From contig JAULJL010000032.1 in the NCBI GenBank assembly GCA_030761205.1, positions 7,693,134-7,757,133 on the forward strand: a stretch of 64,000 nucleotides of DNA, given 5' to 3'. This DNA is from Fremontodendron californicum (Eukaryota > Streptophyta > Magnoliopsida > Malvales > Malvaceae). Made by a program: the position numbers and the translations under genes. The notes beneath the pieces were generated by a model. It did no database searches. It was given only the letters and a program-made list of their open reading frames with translations, and was not told the origin of the DNA. The first letter of the stretch is position 1. The number at the start of each line of letters is the position of its first letter. Of this stretch, positions 12,159-23,069 are shown piece by piece.

Positions 12159-12324
12159 CAGTCTTGAATCTTGATACAAAGATTAGCATGTGTTTTTTTC
12201 AAGCAAAATGCTACAACGTGAAACAAAAGAAATCCCACACTTAATTTGCTCCCAATAACACCCCTATACCTATTCAAAAGGTAATGTTATTTTATAGATC
12301 CTACTTGTTAAGAATTGGATTATT

Positions 12325-12592
12325 CAAAAAATTCGATTCGTATTGAACTGGGCTTGAATAAAAAAAATTTTAATTTGCCCAGCCTGGTCCGACTCGAATT
12401 ATTGTTCATCAATAAAAAGTATTTTTTTATTTAAATTTAATTATAAATATTAATATAAAATAAATTTTTAATATTATTTTGGTCAATGATATGGGTTTTC
12501 GGACGAGCTTGAACCCAACCCGACCCAAATCTGAATAAAGAAAATAAAAAAATTTCGGATCGTGGCCCGATCTATGAATATGTCTAAACACA
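12325..12592. repeat. Dispersed ~270-bp repeat, copy 1
   Basis: Shares an ordered series of blocks with 22735-23003: 'catcaataaaaagtatttttt', a central 'aatttaattataaatattaatataaaat' stretch, 'aatgatatgg', and a GC-richer end reading 'cccgatctatgaatatgtctaa'. A third, poorer copy lies at about 23130-23310. No coding capacity and no clear terminal inverted repeats; probably a non-autonomous DNA element or SINE-like unit of unassigned family. Confidence 0.55.
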
Positions 12593-12942
12593 CCCAGCTG
12601 CTTTGGAAAATTTTCGAATATAGCTACGAATTAAAAACATCATGCGAAGAAAATAATGATATCTGATGAAATGAATAATGGGAATTCAAAGTTGAGACAT
12701 AAATAAGAAGAGAAATGCAAAGAAAGTGAAAATTATAAGATAAAGACTTGACAAAGCTGTGTAAGACAAGTACATACATGCATACATGATTACTTGTTGG
12801 TGTTTTTAACTTTTTGCCGCTGTTGTTGCAGCCATAATCCTCAAAAGCATCATCCTAGCTAAGGCATGTTTCATGGCTAGCTTCCCCCACGGCCATCGAT
12901 CTGATGAATTTGTTTGTTTGGTTATAAAGGAATTAATAACTT

Positions 12943-12996
12943 ACATATATATATATATATACATACATACATACATACATATATATATATATATAT
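12943..12996. repeat. (AT)n(ACAT)n(AT)n microsatellite
   Basis: Compound repeat: an AT run, then about five ACAT/CATA units, then another AT run. Confidence 0.9.
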
Positions 12997-13573
12997 GATC
13001 ATCTAATTATTATGGGATATATTATGATTAATGATTCGAGTTATGAAAATATATAGCAAGCAAACCCTAGTTTGAGGGATATTTTTATTGTACCTAGGAT
13101 TGCAGCTGGTCAGGAACATGGTGACAATGAATATATGAAGTTAATTTCTCAGCCCTTTAGGACGGATTCGGAAACTGATCTGTCAAAGTTATACGATTTT
13201 GGTGAAGTTTTCCATGGCAGAACAGAAGAATATATATTTATATTGCATGTCATGAAGAATAAGTATATTTAACATCATAAATATCATTGCACCAAACAAA
13301 TAAAAATTAAGAAAAGATCATGGAAACATGTTTGGGAAATATTGAAAGAGAAATTAAGAAGAAAAAAAAAAAACACAAAAATTAGCACAAACAACAACAT
13401 ATTCTTCTTTCATAAGTGGTCTCGATCACACCATACCTCCATAAGCAAATAAAGCAAAGCTAGCTATATAGCTATACCGTATTACTAAATGATGGATCAA
13501 AGTGATGGAAAAAGGAAGAAACCCCTGTAGACAAAAAACTTGTATGATATTTGCTTTTGATCTAGCAAAATAG

Positions 13574-13597
13574 TCGGACCGAGAAGCTTGATTCCCC
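13574..13597 (-). promoter_or_regulatory. Candidate miR166 target-mimic site
   Basis: On the minus strand this 24-nt site starts GGGGAAT and ends GGTCCGA, the two ends of the complement of plant miR166, with AAGC matching in the middle. Paired to the miRNA, positions 1-7, 10-13 and 15-21 match. Position 14 mismatches, position 8 mismatches, position 9 is a wobble, and three extra bases bulge between positions 9 and 10. A central 3-nt bulge is the mark of endogenous target mimics such as IPS1 for miR399. The mismatch at position 8 breaks the usual rule of perfect seed pairing, and chance resemblance is possible. Confidence 0.3.
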
Positions 13598-13891
13598 GTA
13601 GAGTTGTTGAATCCTTTTAAAGCAAAAGACCCTCCACTCATAACATATAGTAGTAAAAGAGTTTGTTCAAGTGAAAAGTAGGGTTTTCATGATCAGCCTG
13701 TGAGCCTTCTTCTTCTTCTTCTTCTTGGATTGTTTTTGGTCTTGGTGTTGGGACATGATCATGAGTAGTAATGGTGGTGGTGATGAGGGTGTAATGATGA
13801 TAGTAATGAAGAGTCAGAGGTGGTGGGATGGAAAAGGAGCAAAATTCCAATGTATTGAGTGCCCTATCTCCTCACTTTGACAGACTTTTAT

Positions 13892-13894
<3 letters not shown>

Positions 13895-13942
<48 letters not shown>
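13895..13942. repeat. (CT)n(AT)n microsatellite
   Basis: About 13 CT units followed by about 11 AT units. On the minus strand this reads AT then GA, a common layout around plant transcription starts. Confidence 0.9.
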
Positions 13943-14910
13943 GAGGGGAGAATTATCATCACGAAACCCATGGTGCTAGCTTTTTCTTGACCCCAGCTCA
14001 GCTCTTGCTCTCAAAGAAAAAGGAAACTCCCCCAGATTTTTATTTTTTATTTTTTATTCTCCTATATATGGCAATAGTTATCAGATGCAAACAGTTGCAG
14101 CACTTTTTGCCTAACCATCCAATTAGACAAAAGGTGCAAGCTGTCCCTTTGACATTTGAGATGATGATGATGATAAAGATGAATTATTAATCTTATTATT
14201 TACCATGATACCAGCTTCCTAACCATTAAAGGCTAGTAATATTACTGAAAAATATTTGGGTTAGAAAAAATTTAGATTGAAAAAAATATGTTCAAAAAAA
14301 TGTGAAATAAAAATATGATTTTAATTTTTTTAAGTGTTTGGATTGTTATGAAAAAGTGTTACGAATAATTGAAATGTTTAAAATAATAAAAATTTAGAGA
14401 TGTGAAAATAATAAAGTCATTTTATTCAAAAGTCATCATCTAAAACCCAAAAACTTCATTTTTTTAGCTTTTTTGGTTTAGGGTTGCCAAAATATGATTA
14501 TAACCGTAAAAATAAAAAAATTTACCCGTTTAGCATTGCATATACGATAAAACGTAATTTTTAACCTCAAAATTGTGCCAACAACAATATTAAACTAAAC
14601 TTAAAATGGCTTCTAGCTTCATATATTTAAACTTAAGTTACTTCAACAAGAGGAGATTAATTACTTATATAAAGAATACAATTAATATTCAAGTCTTTAA
14701 TAATTAACAAACCGTGATTCAAGTTGATGATAATTACTCTTCTCAATTGCTATTTTAACTAGTAATTAGGTTACTAATTAATTCCCTATTATTGGTGATT
14801 GCGGTTTCAGGATTGGGCAGCAATAAAAATGTTGTAGCAGATAATTTTTTTTAGTATCTTTTTTTTTTTCTTGTTTTATTGATGCTAAGTTGGTTTTGTT
14901 TTTATAATAA

Positions 14911-17480
14911 CTAAAAAATGTTCGCGCTTCGCTGCGGATATATTACCGGATTTGAATTGATATTTTGTAATAAATTTGAAAGATAAAAAAGGGAAGAGAA
15001 GTGAAGATAATTTAAATAAATAATAACTTTCATCATTATACGACACCTGATATAAAATTGAGAGTTATTTGATATGATCAATTAGATCCAATAATTTTGG
15101 ATAAAACATAATTATACAAGGAAAATATAACATGAGAAAATTATTAAAACATGACACGAAAAATAAATTGAACATGATACAAATAAATAAACGTATCAAA
15201 ATCTACATAAAACAAAATATTAACGTGTCAAGATTTATATAAATATATAATAGCTTGAATACGATTATGATAGAAAAAATAACACGAACACGATGACACG
15301 TGACACAAAATTGGAAGTTATTTGAATAGTGTCAATTAAACTTGACAATTTCAGACACAACACTATTATACAACATGAATAGAACATGAAAAAAAATAAT
15401 TAAAACACGACACGAAAAATAACATGAATACAACACAAATACATGAAAGTATCAAAATCTATATAAAACCAATTATTAATGTGTAAAAATTTATATAAAT
15501 TTATAATACTTTAAACACGTGATAAAATAACACAAACACGTTACGAATATACATTTTTTCTTTAAATTGAATCATTATGACAAATTATCCAAAATATGGG
15601 ATGAATTGAGAAACGACTCGTACACACAAATTTTTTTTTAAATTGAACAACAATGACAAACTATGCAAAATATTTGGATGAATTGAAAAAGACACGAATA
15701 CAACATGAAAAAAATAATTAAAATACGACACGAAGGATAACATAAACACAAAACAAATACAAATCTACATTAAACGAGTTATTAACATGTAAAAAATTAT
15801 ATAAATTTATAATACTTTGAACACATGAAAAAATAACACGAACACAAAGCGAATGTGTCAAAATCTGCATTAAACGAATTATTAACTTGCAAAATTATAT
15901 AAATTTATAATACTTAGAACACAAAAAAAAAACATAAACACGAATACTTTGAACACACGAAAAAATAACACAAATATGACACGAAAAATAACATGAACAC
16001 GACATAAAACATTTGAAAGCGAAATTATTTGAAACCGAAAAAAAATTTGAATCCGAAAAGTTATGGACTCGAAAATACCTATACTCGTTATGACCTGAAG
16101 CCGAAATAATCCGAGATCCAAAATATCTCATTAGTGTTAATGAAAAGATAAAACAAACACAAAATATATTCTAAAATAACCTAATTAATCCCTAAATCAT
16201 ATGGCAAAAAAATTCAAATACCATAATTACCCTTCAAAGTATAGCTAATAGCATGGCTTATGTGGCAAATGCATGTTGTTTCAAAATCCTAATCTAAAAA
16301 AAAAAAACAACACGAACATGACGACGCGTGACATAAATTTGAGAGTTATTTGAATAGTGTCAATTAGACTTGGCAATTTCGGACACAACATGGTTATGCA
16401 ACACGAACACAACGTGAAAAAAATAATTAAAATACGACACAAAAATAACATGAACACGACAAAAATACACGAACGTATCAAAATCTACATAAAATGAATT
16501 ATTAACGTGTAAAAATTTATATAAATTTATAATACTTTAACACATGATAAAATAAAACGAACATGTTACGAACATACAGTTTTTTCTCTAAATTAAATCA
16601 TTATGACAAATTATGTAAAATATGAGATGAATTGAGACACGACATGAACACATAATTTTCTCTAAATTGAATCATCATGACAAACTATGCAAAATATTTG
16701 AATAAATTAAAACATGACACGAACACATGAACACAACACAAATACACAAAGGTGTCAAAATTTACATAAAATAAATTATTAATATGTAAAAATTTATATA
16801 ATTTTATAATGCTTTGAACATATGAAAAAATAACACGAGTACGACACAAAAAAAAATATGAACGCAAACAAATATCCGAACGTGTCAAAATCTACATAAA
16901 TGAATTATTGACATGTAAAAAATATATAAAATTATAATATTTTGAACACACGAAAAAATAACACGAACACGCGAAACTGTCAAAATCTACATAAAACGAA
17001 TTATTAACGTATAAAAATTGCATAAATTTATAATATTTTGAACATACAAAAAATAATACGAACACAAAAACGATACGAACACATAATTTTTTTCTATCTT
17101 TTTTTTACCTTTCTTTCACGAAAAATGAACACGACACGAATATGCGAACGTGTCAAAATCTATATAAAACGAATTATTAACGTGTAAAAATTGTAAAAAT
17201 TTATAATATTTTGAATAAAAAAAAATAACACGAACACAAAAACGACACAAACACATAATTTTTTTTCATCTTTTTTCCTTTTTTTTCTTTTCTTTCTTTC
17301 TTTTTCCTTTATTTTCTTTCTTTCCTTTTTAATCCAAAAAAAAATTAAATACCTAAATCAACCCCCCTCAACTCTTTAATACCTATATTTATGTGGCAAA
17401 TATATGTTGATTCAAAATCTTAAATTCTTTAATCTCATACAATTGGGGGATTGTTTTTATAATTAATTATATATTATAGA
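14911..17480 (-). mobile_element. Non-autonomous Helitron, copy 1 (2.57 kb)
   Basis: Reverse complement of the element at 56949-59515 with both termini recognisable. The 5' end (at 17480) reads TCTATAATATATAATT and is preceded by A. The 3' end (at 14911) has the hairpin CGCAGCGAAGCGCG, then an A/T-rich spacer and TTAG (CTAG in the other copy), followed by T. TC at the start, a GC hairpin about 10 nt before a terminal CTRR, insertion between A and T and no terminal repeats are Helitron hallmarks. The interior is a degenerate array of ~130-bp units with 'cacgaacacgacacgaa' phrases. No Rep/helicase reading frame exists, so it depends on other elements for movement. Confidence 0.85.
14920..14937 (-). 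terminator. Helitron 3' terminal hairpin
   Basis: On the minus strand CCGCAGCGAAGCGCG can form a stem CGC-GC/GC-GCG with one bulged A and a GAA loop, about 9-10 nt before the element end. In Helitrons this hairpin serves as the rolling-circle termination signal; it is not an RNA terminator. Confidence 0.75.
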
Positions 17481-18800
17481 TAATGCAAGCAAAACAGTAC
17501 AGGCTGTTTGTGACTGTATATAGAGTAAAATGAAATGAAATATGCTTTATTGGTTTTAGTTAAAGAAAGGGAATTTGGCAGGCCACGGCCACCCCAAATA
17601 TTATACTATACTATAATTTTTAAGAATAAAGAATAATTATTAAAGAATATTGACGACCGACAGAGGAATCATAGAACTCAGGAATTATGACAAAGTGAGA
17701 GGATCGAAGATTTTTATTATTTTTTTTTTTTAGAAAAAGGAAGAAAGAAAGAAAGAGAGTGGTTTGATTGTGGGGCCCTGGAATGGTGAGTATATTTGCT
17801 TTGATGCTTTCCAGCAAAAGAACTCTTGTCTCAGCTAACTGTTAGAAGGCTAGTTTAATATTGTTGTTGGTATAATTTTGAGGTTAAAGATTATATTTTA
17901 TTATAATTTTCATAGTGTTAAAAAAATTAAATTTGATCGATTGAATTAGAAATTGATGGTTTATCCAATTTCGTGTATATCATAGGATACAAAATTCTTT
18001 GAACCAGTAAAAAATCGTAAAAATTCGAAAAAAAATTTTAAAAATCGGTTTCAAATTCATTTTTTAAAAAAGTTTAAAATTTTTTATTGTATTTGATAAG
18101 ATTTAAATTTTTAACCTCTTGAATCTATATTAAAAATCATATCATTTAACTAAATACATATTTTTATTAAATATTTACTATATTTAATATTTATTTGATA
18201 TTAAAATTACTTATTTATTATTAAAAAAATTAATTCAACCAGTCGGTTGAACTGATAACCAAAAGTTTCACAGTTTGACTTTTGGTCTGATATTTTAGAC
18301 TTTGAATTTCAGTGCTAAATGGATAAAAAAATTTGACTTCTGCAATTAAAATCATAGTTTGAAAATCCAAATCAAACGTATTTTAATTTCTCACAATATT
18401 TTTTCAAAACAATACTAAATATTTTTTTAAAAATGAATCATATTTCTTATCATACGATTTAAATAAGTATAGAGGAGTGGAGACAAAAATGTTCGTTGCT
18501 GTTCCTCAATTGCATTTATCTTCAAAACAAACAAATTTTACAGTGCCTTTTTTTCACCCTTTACTGTTTTGTTTTCTCTTATGATATTTGAACACTATTT
18601 TTTTAAATATTTATATACGATATTTTTGTCAAAGGCATATTCAAATATGAATATAAAATATAATCTTATAAATATATATATATATTTATATCTGATACAT
18701 ATTCATATTAAACATTCAGCATCAAATCTGGATAACATGAGTTTTTACTTCCCTCCCACTTTCTTTTTTTTAAATTTGCACTAATCTTTTTTTATTTAAA
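17481..18800. other. AT-rich interval, no gene seen
   Basis: Contains an A-rich/GAAA-rich run (17725-17760) and a stretch around 17920-18310 with phrases such as 'caaccagtcggttgaactgat', resembling degenerate dispersed repeats common in plants. I found no supported reading frame, RNA gene or paired termini. Confidence 0.45.
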
Positions 18801-18965
18801 TTTTGCTAACCAATGTATTAAAAATATTTTTTCAAATTAATATATAATAATATTTTTATTTAATATTTTTAATAAAAAATAAAAAATAAAATTATTATAT
18901 TTAATATAATATTTATTATTATAAATAATATATTAACTAACTTTAAAAAATATTGACTAACAAAA
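18801..18965. mobile_element. Small foldback MITE-like element
   Basis: The ends are imperfect inverted repeats: TTTTGCTAACCAATGT at the left and, on the other strand, TTTTGTTAGTCAATAT at the right. The whole 165 bp is very AT-rich and folds back on itself. No target duplication could be confirmed, so the family is unassigned. Confidence 0.4.
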
Positions 18966-19112
18966 CTCTCTATTTATCTACAAATACCAAGTATAAGATT
19001 CCTCCGAAATAAGCATATGAAGCATATTAAATAAATGTTCTTTTTTGGTAACTGAGTTACAGCTGGTGGAAACTGAAAAAGAGGAAATAAATAAAGTTGG
19101 GATGTATATTTG

Positions 19113-19276
19113 ATGTATTATCCGTATATATATTTATACACTAACAGTAATTATATGATATCATCTATTGATAAATAAAATAATTTGTATTTATTTTTAA
19201 AATTTTATTTATTTATTAATGAAATAACATCATGTGATTTATTGATAATATATAAATTTATACATGAATAATGCAG
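19113..19276. mobile_element. Small foldback MITE-like element
   Basis: About 50 bp at each end form an imperfect inverted repeat: TGTATTATCCGTATATATAT versus CTGCATTATTCATGTATAAA on the other strand, followed by 'catatgat...' halves that also pair. No clear target duplication. The A/T bias makes chance pairing possible, but the paired length argues against it. Confidence 0.4.
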
Positions 19277-19335
19277 TAAATACAAACCCATGAAATTATA
19301 GCTGTTTGGTCACACCGAGATTCATCTATAGATAA

Positions 19336-20124
19336 GGATCTATTTGGATGGGCGATGAGATTGGCTCCGGTATGATTGAAAATAACGGTGGAGGTGAGAT
19401 TAGTTACTGTAGCAGTGAGATTGAGTAATGTGAGGTGAGATTAAAATCAATGGTGAGATATGGTTTGGATGCAAACGGAGTGGTGGCAGTGAGGTGAATT
19501 ATAGTGAAAAGAGAAAATGACCATTAAAGATATTAGATTAAAATGTATATATATAATAAATAGTTAAATTTATATTTATATTAAATAATAAAATACATAT
19601 TAAAATCATATTTATGTTAAATAATAATTAAAAATTATTATATTTATATTAAAAAATAAATTAATAAAATATGTATTATATAATAAATAATTAAAAAGTA
19701 TTAAAATTTTATTTATATTAAATAATAAAATATATATTAAAATAATATTTATGTTAAATAATAATAATTAAAAATTATTAAAATTATATTTATATTAAAA
19801 AATAAATTAATAAAATATGTATTATATAATAAATAATTAAAAAGTATTAAAATTTTATTTATATTAAATAATAAAATATATATTAAAATAATATTTATAT
19901 TAAATAATAATAATTAAAAATTATTAAAATTATATTTATATAAAAAATAAATTAATAAAATAAAATTTTAATAATTTAAAATTTAAATTAAAAAAATAGA
20001 GGGGTAAAAAAAAATTTCCCCACCACAAGGATCCAGTGACTTCACTAGACTTGTGCCCCTCCAATCCAATTGGAAGAGTCAGTGGGGGTTTAACTCCTAC
20101 TGTACGTGCATCCAAATGCACCCC
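19336..20124. mobile_element. PIF/Harbinger-type (Tourist-like) non-autonomous element
   Basis: The left end GGATCTATTTGGATG and the reverse-complemented right end GGGGTGCATTTGGATG form a terminal inverted repeat. Both sides are flanked by TAA (19333-19335 and 20125-20127), the 3-bp target duplication typical of PIF/Harbinger elements. The 789-bp interior has no transposase; its middle is a tandem AT-rich array (19584-19960). Confidence 0.65.
19584..19960. repeat. ~140-bp AT-rich tandem repeat, 2.7 copies
   Basis: Units starting near 19584, 19721 and 19867 share the order 'aataataaaatatatatt', 'attaaaaattatt' and 'aataaattaataaaatatg'. Periods are 137 and 146 bp. The array lies inside the Harbinger-type element. 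Confidence 0.85.
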
Positions 20125-20127
20125 TAA

Positions 20128-20709
20128 TGAAGGTGCCTGAGTGAATTTTCTCCCACAAATTATTTTGGATTCCATCGCGCGTGGAATTCAAATTAGTCCT
20201 AAATCATTCAACAGTATTTTGACAATTGTTTACTTTTCCAAACACCCAACAAAGCTTCTAGACATGGAATGACTGTTATGGTGGCCATCGCAATTTTATT
20301 TAATGGGTGATCCATAAATATTATAATTAATCTTTTATAAAGCCTGTAACATATTTTGATTTTAAATTGAAATAATTTTTTTTCATTTAAACTTTTTCTG
20401 ACCAAAAATAAAATAAAAAAGGCTGTCATGGTTATTTCATCTGTTTCCTGCTCATTTCGTCATGAAGTGGCCATTCATCTGCAGCCAATATGATTTTCTG
20501 CTGCAGGTTCTAAGCTTAAGCATAAAGCTGTTAAAAACAGTCTTGAGAAAAGCCTTTAATCAGCTCATAATTCAGCCTTTTTTTTTCGTCTAAAAGTATT
20601 CTGTTAATATCCCTAATCTAAAACAAATCCCAAACATTTTAAAAAGACTCAAACAGGCCTTAAGAGAGTTGAAGTAGCTGCATTATCTTTTTGTTTCAAA
20701 AATATTGAG
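20128..20709. other. Spacer between Harbinger-type element and SINE
   Basis: No gene, RNA or repeat structure recognised. Base composition is more balanced near 20430-20520 (for example 'catctgcagccaatatg'). Confidence 0.4.
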
Positions 20710-20718
20710 CAAAATGCA

Positions 20719-20817
20719 TTGAGCATTTGGCTCAGTGGTTGATATATATTTTTCTGCTCAAAAAGAATAAGATTTAAATCTCCTCATCCCCAAATTAATT
20801 ATCAAAAAAATATCTTA
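20719..20817 (+). mobile_element. Short tRNA-derived SINE-like element
   Basis: A 99-bp insert with TGGCTCAGTGG at 20728-20738, a match to the RNA polymerase III A box, and GATTTAAATCTC at 20771-20782, a decayed B box at tRNA-like spacing. It ends in an A-rich tail and is bounded by an exact 9-bp direct repeat, caaaatgca, at 20710-20718 and 20818-20826. Box spacing, tail and target duplication together support a SINE rather than a tRNA gene. The family is not identified. Confidence 0.65.
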
Positions 20818-21004
20818 CAAAATGCAAGTCTTTAAGGTTAGCTCTCAGGTAACATACGGATTTTTAATTTTATAAAAATATTTATGTTTAAAATTTATGT
20901 TCAATAATATATATTTGTGTAGGATACATAAAAACTTTTTTTTTCTTTTCTAAATGACTTTTAAGTTTGACTCTGATACATGAACCAACCTTTTTAGGCT
21001 TTTT

Positions 21005-22232
21005 TATTACAATATAGCCAAAAAAAAAAAAATTTACCAAATTACCGTTACTTTTTGATTATTTCCCAAAATACGGACTTTTTTTTTTCAGCTGGGAAAT
21101 CGCCACCCCCCATGGCGATTTCCCTTGGTATTTTTAGCCAATTTTGCTAAAAACATGAAGGGAAATCGCCATGGGGGGTGGCGATTTCCCTTCATGTATA
21201 TATTTTTTTTTTCAATTCTTAGGAAAATTTAAAAAACATGACTCAATAGTGAATTTATTGTGAAAGGGTATAATGAATAAAAGTTATTTGAAAAAGAGAA
21301 ATGAATAATTAGAAATTATTATAAAGGATTAGACCTGCTCACGGGCCGGGCAGCCCGGCAGGCTCGGACCGTATTGGGCCGGACCCGGGCAAGATAATTT
21401 ATGTTTCGGGCCGGCCCGGCCCGGAACAGTGATTTTTATTATAATAATATTATTTTATTTAATTTTAATTAAAAAAATAAAAAAATTATTTTTTTATTCC
21501 AATGAACAGTGATTCGGGCTTAAACGGGCGGGCCTGGGCAGAAAAGAAAAAAAATACGGGCCGCGGCCCGGCCCGTCCCATGAGCACCTCTATAAAGGAT
21601 ATTGTAAAGACAAAATTATCCTTGATAAAAAAACCTTCTCTTCTCTTCCCTTTTTCTTTTATTTTTTAATTTAATTTTTAATTAAAAAATAAATATTCTG
21701 AAAATAAAAATTTTAAATTTTAAAAAAAAATTAAATTTTTTATTTACTTTTTTTATTTAAATATTTTATTTTTTAAATAATATTTCCTTAATGAAAGAAA
21801 AAAAAATAAGTTTTTTCATTAAGAGTAATTTTGTATTTATAATATTTTTTATAATAATTTTTAATTATTCATTTCTTTTTTTCAAATAACTTTTATTCAT
21901 TATATCATTTCACAATAAATTTACTATTGAGTCATGTTTTTTAAATTTTCCTAAGAATTGAAAAAAAAAATATACGTGAAGGGAAATCGCCACCCCCCAT
22001 GGCGATTTCCCTTCATGTTTTTAGCAAATTTTGCTAAAAATACCAAGGGAAATCGCCATGGGGGGTGGCGATTTCCCTTGGTATTTTTTTGCAAATTTGC
22101 AAAAAAACACGCTGGGAAATCGCCATGGGGGATGGCGATTTCCCAGCTGAAAAAAAAAGTCCGTATTTTGGGAAATAATCAAAAAGTAACGGTAATTTGG
22201 TAAAACAAATTTTTTTTTGCTATAATGTAATA
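21005..22232. mobile_element. 1.2 kb foldback DNA element with palindrome modules
   Basis: Arms of about 320-350 bp (21005-21320 and 21880-22232) are inverted repeats: outer ends TATTACAATATAGCC and, reversed, TATTACATTATAGC, then 'accaaattaccgttac', then repeated palindromes, then 'atgactcaatagtgaattta'. Five 31-bp modules built on GGGAAATCGCC/GGCGATTTCCC with a C6 or G5-6 centre lie at 21094-21124, 21160-21190, 21981-22011, 22047-22077 and 22114-22144, two in the left arm and three in the right. There is no transposase. Length and arm structure resemble a non-autonomous Mutator-like or foldback element; I could not confirm a target duplication. Confidence 0.75.
21330..21592. mobile_element. 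hAT-type MITE, 263 bp, GC-rich ends
   Basis: The ends TAGACCTGCTCACGGG and, on the other strand, TAGAGGTGCTCATGGG are terminal inverted repeats continuing into GGCCGGGC. The insert is flanked by an exact 8-bp direct repeat, taaaggat (21322-21329 and 21593-21600), the duplication length of hAT elements. The interior is AT-rich with GC-rich subterminal parts and no open frame. It sits between the two arms of the 1.2 kb foldback element. A truncated relative is at 42484-42523. Confidence 0.85.
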
Positions 22233-22734
22233 ATGGTGTGAACCTTTTTATTCCACTTTCTCCTTTACAAAGAGGGTGATTTTTTTTTTTTTTTGGCAAA
22301 CCAATGTAGTTTGATCAAAGAAAAAGGGCAAACTCTAGAAAATTAAAAAGTGAAAAAAGAAATGCTTGGAGATTCACAACTTTTTAGAACAAAAACAAAT
22401 TCTAAAACCCAAAGATTAAAAGTTCACGGTATTTCATGTCTGCTAGCATGCAGTGTCTTTTATCGATGCTCTCCATAGGATTATACTGCTGGCCGCTGGG
22501 GCATGACATGTACTTAAACATCAACTTTGTTGGAAATTTTGTGTGACATGCCACATCAATCTACAGTTCTTATGTTTATCAAATACCCCTGTGGATTTGT
22601 CTAATACGAGAAGTTGTCAAATTTCGAATGATGCGAAAGATAGATTCCCAGGAGGAACAATATCAAGAACAGTAGTATTACTATACTATATTATGATAGA
22701 AGAACAGATAAAAACTCCCCTTAAACTTGTTCGA
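22233..22734. other. Spacer, no gene seen
   Basis: Mixed-composition DNA between the foldback element and a dispersed repeat. A 99-residue frame (22543-22842) crosses into the repeat and has no recognisable homology. Confidence 0.4.
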
Positions 22735-23003
22735 GAGTTAAATTACTCGTCTACAAGTTTGATTTATATTGGATCAAATTTAGATAAAGATTTTTTTAAT
22801 TTGGATCAGTCTATCTTGGTTCAATTAGTAGTTTATCAATAAAAACTATTTTTTATTTAAATTTAATTATAAATATTAATATAAAATATTATTTTAATAT
22901 TATTTTTAATAATGATATGGACTTTCGAGTTGACTTGGACCCGAATCTAAATAAATAAAAAATTCGAACCGCGACTCGATCCGATTTAATCTATGAATAA
23001 GTC
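22735..23003. repeat. Dispersed ~270-bp repeat, copy 2
   Basis: Collinear with 12325-12592, including 'catcaataaaaactatttttt', 'aatttaattataaatattaatataaaat' and the end 'ctatgaataagtctaa'. A poorer third copy follows at about 23130-23310. Confidence 0.55.
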
Positions 23004-23013
23004 TAACTCCCAC

Positions 23014-23016
<3 letters not shown>

Positions 23017-23066
<50 letters not shown>
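23017..23066. repeat. (AT)25 microsatellite
   Basis: Uninterrupted AT run of 50 bp at the end of the dispersed repeat. Confidence 0.95.

Positions 23067-23069
<3 letters not shown>

Larger units (their letters stand above)
12600..14910. other. Lower-copy island, possible noncoding transcript
   Basis: This stretch does not match other parts of the window and has more even base composition than its surroundings, so it may be remnant low-copy host DNA. Several short frames exist (for example 13072-13272 plus and 13426-13850 minus), but none has recognisable homology and the minus frames use non-ATG starts. A CT/AT microsatellite at 13895-13942 would read as a GA-rich leader on the minus strand, as is common in plant 5' leaders. 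A miR166-complementary site lies downstream on that strand (13574-13597). Whether anything here is transcribed cannot be told from sequence. Confidence 0.35.

Noticed and set aside
12780..12900. Stretch with faint resemblance to a miR169-type precursor (minus strand 'tagctaggatgatgc')
   Set aside because: Too many mismatches to the mature miRNA and no paired opposite arm found.
13400..13600. Reading 13574-13597 as a decayed MIR166 precursor 3' arm
   Set aside because: No matching 5' arm (GGGGAATG-like) was found within 200 nt upstream; the target-mimic reading fits slightly better.
13426..13850. Two adjoining minus-strand frames (His/Thr-rich and Ser/Phe-rich)
   Set aside because: Both rely on non-ATG starts, and the acidic Glu run comes from a CTT microsatellite. 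No domain recognised. Kept only as a possible noncoding transcript region.
22021..22299. Frames across the palindrome modules (81 and 92 residues)
   Set aside because: Repeated GNRHPPWRFP-like peptides on both strands come from the palindromic modules, not from a gene.
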